64,000 bases of DNA from Eutreptiella sp. 'Long Island Sound 2002' (taxonomy: Eukaryota > Euglenozoa > Euglenophyceae > Eutreptiales > Eutreptiaceae), in assembly GCA_964036045.1 (NCBI GenBank), contig OZ038399.1, positions 22,516,170 through 22,580,169 of the forward strand, read 5' to 3'. The notes beneath the pieces are model-generated. The model was not told the origin of the DNA and did not search any database. It saw nothing but the letters and a program-made list of their open reading frames with translations. Each line of letters starts with the position of its first letter. Within the stretch, counting starts at the first letter, position 1. Position numbers and translations under genes: made by a program. Positions 1-10,700 of this stretch are shown one piece after another.

Positions 1-427
1 CCTGATTTTCCCAAATCATCTCGGTGTGGAACTTAGCTCACTCTTGTGTTCTTTGCTGCAGGCCTCTGGCTCAGCGCGGCTGCCAGAGGCTCGAGTGACG
101 TGATGATCATGGCTCCAGGATGTTGCATGCCTGTGTCCTGTACTACAGAAAGGCGCCTATTGGCGTTGAAGATGCTTCTTGTTTGACGATCCAACTGACG
201 AGGAATCTGGCATTCTGAGCCGCGTTTTGCTCGTTTGTGTTGCAATCGCGCGCGCGCGTGCGTGTGTGTTTGCGCGCGCACGCACGCGCCTGCGGGAAGG
301 TGAGTGGGCGTGGGGGAAATACGAATTAGGAAGTCTATCTACACCACCCCTTGCATGTGAAGGTGCATACAACAATGGAAGTTGTGGCAGCCCTGGTGGC
401 AGCCTGCCCCTCCCTGCCTACGCTCAG
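1..427 (+). other. Intron sequence upstream of the first visible SMC6 exon
   Basis: No supported coding sequence. At about 249-292 there is an alternating purine-pyrimidine tract (CG, CA and GT dinucleotides) of the kind that can adopt Z-DNA. The stretch ends in a C/T-rich run and a CAG that serves as the 3' splice site for the exon at 428. I infer it is the end of an SMC6 intron whose 5' part is outside the window. Confidence 0.5.
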
Positions 428-861
428 GTCAATGCCAGCAAAAACAGCATCAAGATTGCAGAAATGAGCATTGCGAAGGCCGAGGCAGATATAAAGGAGC
501 TGCAGGAGCGTGTGGTGGAGGACACACAACAGGAACAAGAGGCGTGCCAGCAGCGGCTGCGAGCCTTGCAGGAGAATGAGGAGAAGCTCAGACAGGCAGG
601 CCGTGCCGCTCAGGAGCAGTTGCAGCTTGCCGAGACGACGTTGTCCAATGCGAAGAACAACGTGAGGCAGCAGTACGGCAAACTGCAGGACGCCAAAAGA
701 GAAGTGGGCTTCAAGCAAGGCCGTATCAAGGACCAGCAAGCGAGGAGGGCCGGCAAGCTGCGTGCCCTGGGCCATCAGATGGAGCAAATGGTGAAACATC
801 TGCAGCGGCATTCAAACCGCTTCGGGTCCAAACCGATTGGGCCCCTGGGCATGCTGATTCG
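428..861 (+). CDS. SMC6: SMC6 exon: coiled coil and hinge entry
   Basis: The exon follows a CAG acceptor and ends at CG|GTATGT in phase 2. It encodes about 144 residues. Most are charged heptad-like coiled coil rich in Q, E, K and A (for example AEADIKELQERVVED). It closes with a basic segment and KPIGPLGMLI, the conserved strand that opens the SMC6 hinge. It joins in frame to the exon at 2609, giving GMLI-R-LKDSRW. Confidence 0.85.
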
Positions 862-1536
862 GTATGTTCTCACGTCAGAGTCGTGATTGTGGCCGTGCGG
901 TGCGTGACTGTGTGAGGGAGTGTGGCAGTGTGTGCGTGAGTGGTGGTGCATCTGGGAGTGTGGTGTGTGGGTCTTGCTGACCCACTTCTGCATATGCAGC
1001 CTCTTGCGTGGCACTGAAACACACACACACACACACACACGCACGCACACACACACAAAGTAGCAAGGTAAGCAAGAGACGAGTCTCAACAGAAGAGTAT
1101 TCTGTAACCTTCAAAAAGTAGCGGTGTTGTTTGTGATGTAGCTCAGGAGAATCAGTTGTAATCAATAACTTACAAACGCAACAGTGGCTAGCATTGGCGC
1201 AATGCATTGTGATAGGCAAACAGAGGCTCAAAGCAAAATGAATGCAATGCAGGTCGGTGAGCTGCCAAACAATCTGGTACAATTTGAAAGGGCTTTCTCG
1301 TACCCTCCATTAAGCGCTTACATCTGGTATTGCGAGTTGCACACAAAGCTTGCAACGTTCAATTGATTGCCAATCATGAATTCCGAGAATAGATGAAGAT
1401 GAACAGGCCCACTAATCTAAGAGCAAAGAAATAGAAATAGAGATCAGGAACAGAAGACAAGAAAGAAAGCACAGAGAGGAGCAGAGCAGATTGCAATCAA
1501 ATGAATTAATGCCACAGTAAAGGCATTTTCATTCAT

Positions 1537-1567
<31 letters not shown>

Positions 1568-1738
1568 AAATCCGCTGTATCACGCCCTACGGCAACGCCG
1601 TTTGGGGAGGGGATGTTCAGCCACATACTGCAGAGTTTGAATATTTTATGTAATAGCGTGTGACTGAGTGGTAGTGTCTGCATTGTCTACAAATTGACAG
1701 CGTTTCGCGGAGCTCTGTCTGCCACACAGATACCCATC

Positions 1739-1769
<31 letters not shown>

Positions 1770-4700
1770 GGTCACACATGCTCGCACCCGCACCTACACT
1801 CACACCGAAACCCATACCTACCTACACCCGCACCCAGTCACATCTGCGCTCCACTCGTCACAGAAAGGCGCTTTGCCTATTCATTTCTTTTGCACCCCGC
1901 ATATTGCGGCCTGATGAGTTGTTTCTTCCCCTGATCTTGTGCCCTGTTGCCTGGAGGATTTTGGTGCGCTTAATGTGTATTCAGTGATCGCGGGCTTCTT
2001 ACAGTTGTTTTTGGAGGGAGGGTGGATGGGTTTTGGTGTTGGTGTTGGTGTTGGTGTTGGTGTTGGTGTTGGTGTTGGTGTTGGTGTTGGTGTTGGTGTT
2101 GGTGTTGGTGTTGGTGTTGGTGTTGGTGTTGGTGTTGGTGTTGGTGTTGGTGTTGGTGTTGGTGTTGGTGTTGGTGTTGGTTGATGTGTGGATGTGGGTA
2201 TATGTGGGTGTCCTACCAGTGAATCAACTCCGGACAGTGGATGTGCTTGTGGGCATGGGTGTGGGTATGGGCGTGGGTATTCCCGCTGCAACCCGGGCCT
2301 GATATTGGCTGGGGTCCCGCTCCGTAACCCCCACCATCCTCTCGCAGCTCTCGCATCCACCGCCACAATAGCGCCTTTTATAGTGGCCCAGGGCGTTGGG
2401 CCGGTTTCTGGGTGGAGGATGTGGGTTGGCGCCCTCCGTTTTTTGCGGGGAAACGCCAGCAGAGTGGACGAAATGTTCCAAGAGGTGAGTCGTCACAGCT
2501 GCTCCACTTGTGTCAAGACTGTTCCTGCGGGCAGCAGGTAGGGAGAGTGAAAGGCTGCGACAAGATGAATGCACAGACCCCCCAGTCCCTGCCCTGTCTC
2601 TCCCTCAGACTGAAGGACAGCAGATGGGCGGGTGGTGTGGAGGCGTGCATCCGGTCAAGCCTGAGGCAGTTCATCGTCAACGACAACCGCGACCTCAAAA
2701 CGATGCAGGAAGTGTGCAGGCACGAGAACATCAACCAGCCGGAGGTTGTGGTGTTCCGGCACACGAGATCGCCGCACGTGACTCCGGCCTCTCCTGCAGG
2801 CCACTTTCTGATCTCTGAGCTGGTGGAGCTGGATCACGAGGCGCTAGCACAGTGGTACCCGAACTTTGATGCGGATGTTGTCTGGGCCACAGTTTTCAAT
2901 TGCCTCGTGGACTGGAACAACATCGACCAGTGCATTGTCATGGACCGCAATCAGCGCCAAAACGCCGAGGGCGTCATGTTCAGGTGTGCATTTGATGCAT
3001 GCCAAGTGCTTATTCAAGCTAAATTTTGGCTGAGCTTCAGGCTCAGCCTCAAAAACAGTCTAAATTTATCGTGATTTTTTTTTTTGGAGTTTGTCATTGC
3101 GAGCATCCTGAGAACTCGCGCTTGCATGCGTCTTGTTCTCCTTTGTTTGCTGAGCAAAGTTTGTTCTTCAGATGTTCAAAAAGATTTCCAATTTCGAGAT
3201 ACAGGCCAAAAGTTTTCCAGGAGCGAGGAGGAGGTTGTCCAGGAGCGAGAGTGTTCATTTTCAAGGAAAGCCAGGCGGCACAACTGCGGTGGTTGACGGC
3301 ACCAAGCCACGCCGACCTTGGACCCTCACAAACCGCTGGTCACTGTCCTTTGTTCACCATCAACAGCATCAACCATCCTCCCTCACTTGCCTACCCCCGT
3401 CGGTTCAAGGGCTGGTGACTGTAGTTGAGGGTTACCCGTTTCGGATGGCTCCGCAAGGTTAGTGAGGTTTGGGGTTGTCCAGGGTTGTTTGGGGGTTGTT
3501 TGGGGGTTGTTTGGGGGCTGTTTGGGGGTTGTTTGGGGGTTGCTGGGATAGGTTGAGGGCCGTGGAGGTCCGTTCAGTGTTTTTGGGGGGTTGGAGAGGA
3601 TTGTTGAGGGGATTTGGGTTGCTGTTGCTGACGATAGCCCTCACCTACCTTTACCAACCACAACCACTATCACCCACCCTCAGCAACCATCACCAGCAAA
3701 CCAACGGCGGCCAAGCCGGGTCAGCTGGCCCTGAAGGGTTGATCAGTCGTCTATGCGGATCGATCTTCAAAGAAGGGGAGGGTGTGGTTGCAAAGACGGC
3801 TATAGGTGTATTTGCACGATCGATTCGGAACGTTTTCAGGCTGTGTGCGGAGCAGTCTAACAACGGGGCCGACCTCAGCGGGCCATGCAGCAGGAAAAGC
3901 AGGGGGATAAGTTGATGGCAAACTGGAGTTGTTGGACGCAGTAGTTCGGGAAATGCCATGCAGCCGGTTTCATCCTGGAGGCATCATAGTAGTAGTCTTC
4001 TGTCCTGGCAAGGATGCTGGGGCTTCTCTGCATCGGTTTTACAGCTCCTGAGGTCGAGGTCTCTGGTGGGCCCGAATTTAGTACCAGTGCGTCCAGTGGG
4101 ACAGCCACAGTCCTCATTGGAAGGTTCAGGGTCATCAGGTTTAGGGTTAGATTGCCAAGGGAGGGCGTCGTGCTTGCCAGCCCTCCCTAGAATCCGAAAC
4201 AGCCCTCACCAAACACCAATTTCTTGTTCCCAAAGCCAACAAAAAAGGAGCTTCCTCCAGTTGTTGAAGTCCCCCATAGAAACAGCAGTTCTATGGCCAT
4301 TGGGCTAACTTGATTTTCTGACCATCCAGCTTTTCCACAGAAACGCCATTTTGCGGTGCAGTGTTTGATTTCCCATCCTTCCATGATATATCCATCTTAC
4401 CGATGGTGCTTTGCTAGTGCCAGTGACTGTCGACACCCCTCAAAATTCCCCAGCATTCTGCAACAACGCTTCACTCCACGACCCTTTCAACAGTCCTGAG
4501 CACTCCTCGACGACACTCACCAACGCTTAACAGTGGGCCAGACGATGAATGGGGGTTCTCAGGGTTGAAGGTCGCTGACAGACCGTATGCCTGCGCTGGA
4601 TGCTACACCGCCTGCAAAAATGATTGAGGACCGGTGAGCGTTGCCGAATTGGTGAAGGGATGGTGAGGCTTGTGTTTGCATGCGCAGGAGCATGGGAAAG

Positions 4701-7700
4701 GGCAATTCCTTCTCGGTCGACGCCCCAGCGGCCATGCACGTCTCCCACCCTCAGCACCAACCTGCGTCTCTATGGGGGAGCGCCTGACGCGGCGCGCGCG
4801 CAACCCGGAGATGTAGCTGTTTGGCCTGACCAAACAGCTGTAGATTGATTGGTGGCTAGGCCGTAAGAGCTATAATTTCCCTCTGCTATCGAGACAAGGG
4901 TTGGAAAAATCGATAATCCTGCCGGGAGACCCCAAACTAGGGTGGTGGTTGCTCCCAAGGGCCCATCTTATGTAGTTTCACTTTGGGAGGCGCCAGACAG
5001 GGCAAGATGGAGGGATGTTTGCACAGGTCTTGTACCCAAGAGTTTGCTCTTATTAGGGGGAATTTTGGGAGGGGATGAAAGCCAACCCGTTCCAGGTAAA
5101 CCCGCCGCAAAAGTAGCGCGCGGCGCAGATACTCCCCCCTACCTGCCCTCGTGCTTGTCACCGTGGATGCAGATGCAGTCGCGCAGTCCAAATCACCTTC
5201 CATCTTCCCCTGTGTTCCCAGGCCCTACCCACATCCGTCGCGCTCTACAATAGACCTCTACCTTGCCCTTTGGTGTGTACAGAACTGTGCCCACGGGGCA
5301 GTGCCGGAAAACCGGAAACCCCACGAAAGTAGTCACCTGCTACTTGACTGATGGCTCCCGCATCTTCAAACGAGGGCAGTCTGAGATCTCCGACTACAAG
5401 AACGAGAGCGCCCATATCTTTGGGGATTCCAGTGGAGTGGAGAACGCGCTGCAGCAGCTGGAGCGGGAGGTGGAGCTTGCCCAAGAGACGATCAAGTTGG
5501 AGGAGAAGCGGTACCAGGAGCTGCAGCAGCAGGAGAGGGTGGCGGAGAGGGACCGGAGGGAGGCGATGTCACGTTCCGGTGATCTGAGGCGGCAGAGCGC
5601 GAATCTCGCTCGCGAGATTGAGGACGTCAACGGGGATCTGAGCCATGCACAGCAGCGGCAGCGGCAGCAGGAGGAGGTGTGCCACGGGCCACTTGAGGGG
5701 GGCTGTAGTAAAACCTAGTACGAATTTGCGTCTCTGGTACAACCTAGTAAAAATAAATTTATTTTCATGAATTTATGAAAAGAAATCTATTTTTACTAGG
5801 TTTCACTAGATTTTATTAGGGTTTACTACGGTGCGTACCAGGTTTTACCAAATGCTCCATTTTGGGGGAGGAAAGAGATGTCATCGTGGTGTTGCCGTTG
5901 CCGTCGCCGTCGCCGTTGCAGCGGCAGCAGCCGCACCCGCTGTGGCTGTCGTTGTTGTTGTTGGTGTGTGCTGCTGATGCTGCTGCCCTTTCTGCCTTGC
6001 GTTTCGATTTTGTCGAGTCTGCCGCTGCCGCCGGCGCAGTTGCCGCTGCGACTGTCCCTAAGGAATCATGTCGGTCCCGTTGCGTCGCCATGCTCAGGCA
6101 CATGTGTGTGTCTCGGTTTTGCTTTGGTTGGCATGTGCACGGTTTTGTGTCGCAGGATTCGATGATATCAGATCTTCAGGAGAGGATCCGGGCAAAGCGC
6201 GCGGAGATCGTGCAAAGCCAGAATCGTATCACCGAGTGTGAGGCGCAGCAGCAGCAGTACGACGACGAAGCCGCCCCTGAGAAGGCGGAGCTGGAGCGCA
6301 AGAACGCAGTCAAGCGCAACTTGGAGGCAGAGATCACAAGGCGGGCGAAGGATCTGGAGAAGCTGATGAGCGAGTTGGTCGTAAACCAGACGAAACTGGA
6401 GGTATCCACGTCACGGAGGGCGTTTAACTGGTGAAGAGATACCCCCCCCCCCCCCCCCGCGCGCACAAGTCAGTGCTGGAGTCGGCAAACCCCCGCATGG
6501 ACTCGGAGGGTGCATCTGGATGCACCTGGTCAACGGCACGGGCAACAGCCCCGTCTCCGGGACGGCCGACCCCCGGAGTAGTCAAACAGGACAAGTCATC
6601 CGGGGGCTCCGTTGACACAACCAAAACACGTTCGGACCCACAGAGGGTCAGAATGAGCAGTGGCGAGAGGCCAATAGGCGCCGCCAAAGGCAAACAACCG
6701 AATACCGAGGCCTTGTGCCACCCCCCCCCCCCCCTTTAGGATAGGGAACGGACGCCAGCACGCAAGGAGACTTGCCGAAGGCAATAGCATTTTTCAAAAT
6801 TCGATTTTTTCCAAGACCCCTTTGTTGCCCATGTGATGGGTTTGGGTGACAATACGTGTACCCATGGGGACCCACGTAGTGGCCGCTAGGCCAATGTAGC
6901 CCGTGCCATGGGCCCCCCAAAAGCCCCAAAATTGGTGTTGCATGCCTCGTCCAAAGGCCAGCCCCCGGGCCCCACCTCCAGGTCAGGGTTAGCGTGCACG
7001 TCCAGCACATCGGACGGCGTGTGCCCCGATCAGCGACCCGACTGCGTGCCGGGCTGAGGGGGGTGCGCCGTACGCCTATCTTCCCGGAAGAGGCGAATGC
7101 GTTGGTCCATAAGACCTCTTTGGACGGGGACGAATAGCTCAAAGCCCAAAACGCCCCCCCCCTCCAGACCCCTCAGCCTCCACCCACGGGGAGCAGCGGT
7201 CCTTTCGCCTCCACAGGGCGGCCGACAACAGCCGTACGGCTCGTTGGGCGCCTTGGGTCTGCCAGAATTTCCGGTCTTGATTCTTCTACTTATTGTGAGT
7301 GGTCAGCCGGTTTTGCCCCCACGACACGCACACGCACACGCGCGCGCGACCCGCTGCTCAGGCCAGCGCAGGCGGGGGGCGGGGCGGTACGGAGCAGGAG
7401 GCGGCGGGGGACGAGCTGTCCTGAGTGTCTGGCGTCGCGGTACCCGTCCCGGCCTTACGCAGGGGAAGGGGAGGGCGGCCTGATACGGAGCAGAAGGGGG
7501 AGGGTGCGGATGGATTCCTTCCTTGAGAACCCTGGCACATGTGACGCAATGTTTGGTCTCCATGGCACATGAACTCAGGGGGACAGACATTCCGCTCTGA
7601 CCCACAAAAGTGCACTCCTACCCCCCCCCCCCCTTCTCTGCCCCACTGCTCCCCACAAGTGACGTCGATCATGGCACAGGACACCGGTGGGACGCCACGG

Positions 7701-10700
7701 TACGCTACCGGGGGAGGGGAAAATTAGGAACAGGCAACTTTGGCATGGCAACATTTGGCGCAACAAAAGTGTGCAAATTTTGCCGCAGTATTTGAGGTCC
7801 GAAGCCATTGTCGTAGGTCTCATTGTTAGCTCTCTTGGCATGCACATCTCCATTGTGCCCCACAGCCCAGGAGATACGGCCAACCATCCAAGCAGCTATC
7901 CAGAAGCCCCCGAGAAATAACAGCAACCGACACACAGGCCCACAGGAAATAACAACCACCATTCGCGGTCTATGCTTGTTCTTGTGCCACAATATGGGAA
8001 TTCGTACCAAATTTTGCAGTGTTATACAAGAATTGTTGCCGAATTCTTCTCCACACCGAATTTCACCATTCCTAATTTCGCACGTTCCTAATTTTTCCCT
8101 CCCTGGTACCAGCCTTATTGGCCTTCCTGGACCCCGCCCCCCGTCGTGCCAGAGGAATGCTGGTTCACCATTTATACCCTGCCCGATGGCCAGTGGCTTT
8201 CATTTTGAAACACAGTCACCAACAGGGCCAGCAATCACCATCCAAGCGACGATGATCAACTGTCGCAGTTGGTGGCAGCTGACTGCCAACACCTCCGCCG
8301 GTGGATCACAAAGGGCCAGTGTCAACCAGGGCTGTCCTTAACAAGCCAGATTTTTTTTTTCTGTGGAGGACAGCCCTTAAGGACAGCCCCCAGGGACCAC
8401 CAACCGCCAGCCGCCACCAACCGCCAACCGTCACCAACTGCCAACCGCCAACCAGGGACGCATTAGAGCAGAAAAAATGTAAGGAGGAGCCCCCCCCCCC
8501 CCCGGTCCAACCCCCCCCCCTCCTCCCCTTCCAATTCAGGTGAAAAGTCGGGTTGGGCAATCAGCAGTAGCATTTCCCAATGGTGAACTTTCGTGTGGTT
8601 GTACCTTCGCAAGCCGATCACAGTGCCTTGGTCAAGAGTTTCAGGAATCTGTGGAGTGTATTGTGCCATATTGCCCTCTGTTCACTGAAGATGCCTTAGA
8701 CTCTTGACAATTTATTTTTCTATTCCTGCTGCACGCCCCACTCCTGCTCCAACCCGTGAGCAGGATGCACCAGCAGGGGCTGCAGAGGGCAAAATTTGGA
8801 ACCCTAGGTCCTAGGCTAAATTTAAAAAGTGAAGTTCAAGTTATGAACCCTGTTCTATAGGTGGGCAGCAGGTTCTGATGAGGTACCCCTCCCCCCCCTT
8901 TGCAATCTCCCCCCCCCACCCCCCACCCGGGAGACCGTCACTTGGCCCAACAGCACAGGTCATACTAGGCGGCGAAGGCGCCGAAGAAAAATCTTCTTTG
9001 GGTTATACCAGAATTCCGGGGGGGGGGGGGAGACCGTCACTTGGTGACCGTCTCGACTCCCCTCTAGGAGACCGTCGCGCCTAAGGGGGGGGAGATTGCC
9101 AGGGTGCAAGGGTGCAAGGTGGGCGGGGTACTACATTTCAGGTGGAAATATCCTGGGTTCATTCCCTGCGGATGAATTTTGGATGATGAGTGAAAGCAAG
9201 CATGGCATGCAGTGATGCACAACTTTTCAAACGCTTTTGTACCAAATGTGTTTGGGAGTCCCGCTGACAAGGAGGAAGGTCAACCCCCCCCCCCCCCCTC
9301 AGACCCTTCCGCTAGACCCCCGACCCCACCCTCCTCCGCTCCAAATCTTCCCTGCCGCCGCCAACCCCACGGGGGGAGCAGCCCGGCCCGGTCCGTGTAT
9401 GCAACCCCCCCCCCCCCCCGGGTTTTGAGAGATAGTGGGTTGGGGGCATGGCAAAGTCGCTTCGTCGTCGTCAAGCTTGCCTCCCCTGCCTTTGCCCCAG
9501 TCAAAGCCTCCTGCCCCCCCACTCCCAAGTGAGTCCGAGGCAACGACCTCTGGGGCTGAGCGATCTCGTCCTCTGAACAGTGTCAGGAAGCGCAACAAGA
9601 AGAGGCGGGGAAGCCCAACGGGAGCTTCAGTCGAAGCGCGCCCGCCGAGACTCCTCCTCCTCCTCCTCCTCCTCCTCCTCCTCCTCCTCAGAGGGGGAAC
9701 TTTTCAAGGACCTCTAAGCAGAAGTCCATCCATTTCTTCCTTTAACCCCCAACTCTAACCAAGCCTCAGGAATTTTTCTCACAAACTAACCGGGGGGCGT
9801 GGGGGAACAAGGGGGGAGGGGGGAGGGGGGAGGGGGGCAACACGGCGACCCTTAAGACTTTCTTCCCGGCAAGGACAAGAAAGCGCTATTATCGCATACA
9901 CACCTCCGTACCCCCGAACCCCTAGACACACATCCCCCAGGAGGTATGCATGTGGTAGTAGTGGGTCGCGCACAGGCCCCCCGAACCTTGGGAACCCCCC
10001 CCCGCGGCCGAACCCCCCACCTACACCCTCCAGCCGACCCCCCTCAAACAGCCCCCCTGCCCCCCTCCCCAACCCCCCGAGTTTTGACAGATAGCTGGGG
10101 GGTGGGTCGCATCAGGACCCTTGGTAGTCGCCCCCCCCCCCCCCTGTGGCCAACCCCCACCAACCACCAACCGCCAACCGCCACCAACCGCCAACCACCA
10201 ACCGCCACCAACTGCCAACCGCCAACCGCCAACCTTTGAAGTAGAGAAGGTTCCATGACCAGGAAGCACAGAGCGTCCCCGTGAACGTTCGTTTCTGTTG
10301 GCGTTACGAAGGTCTTTTTTTTCCCCCCCTTAAGGCAGCCCTGGTATCAACTGACGGTGTGCAACCGCAAACCACTGTCCGTCAGCAACCAACAGCCGTC
10401 CCTGAGCCAACCCGCGCCACGCCAACTGCGGTCTGGCAAGTTTGCGACGAACGTCCAGCAATGGACCGGGGGTTCTGGCCTCTGATGCAAGACGGAGCTG
10501 CCCTGTCCATTCCTCCGACGCCCCTCGTTCGTCCCGCTCTGGATGTGCGCAGAGGATGGTGCACGATGTCAATGCGGACCACAAGCGGATCGAAAACAGC
10601 GAAAAGAAGCTCGACGAGGAGGCCCAGCAGGTCGCGGCGCTCGTCGGGAGAGCATCGGGGATTTGCCCTCGTGTAGAGACCAGTCGTACTGTCGAAGAGG

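Larger units (their letters stand above)
862..2608 (+). other. SMC6 intron with CA repeats and a GGTGTT array
   Basis: Bounded by GTATGT and CTCAG. It holds several (CA)n tracts (about 1020-1057, 1538-1562, 1740-1766) and the 24-copy GGTGTT array at 2035-2178. The open frames here are products of the repeats. No other gene is seen. Confidence 0.6.
6402..10552 (+). other. Large SMC6 intron with many C-homopolymers and repeat fragments
   Basis: A 4.15-kb intron bounded by GTATCC and TGTGCGCAG. It contains C or G runs of 9 to 16 bases (for example 6443-6459, 6719-6735, 7620-7634, 9283-9298, 9405-9419, 10131-10144). It also holds the small inverted-repeat unit 8902-9099, (CTC)n at about 9650-9690, repeat family A at 9847-9979 and CCAACCGCCA-type repeats at 8395-8455 and 10150-10236. 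I see no convincing exon of another gene. Confidence 0.55.

Noticed and set aside
2022-2366. Long V-G, C-W, V-L and P-T repeat frames
   Set aside because: By-products of the GGTGTT array on both strands.
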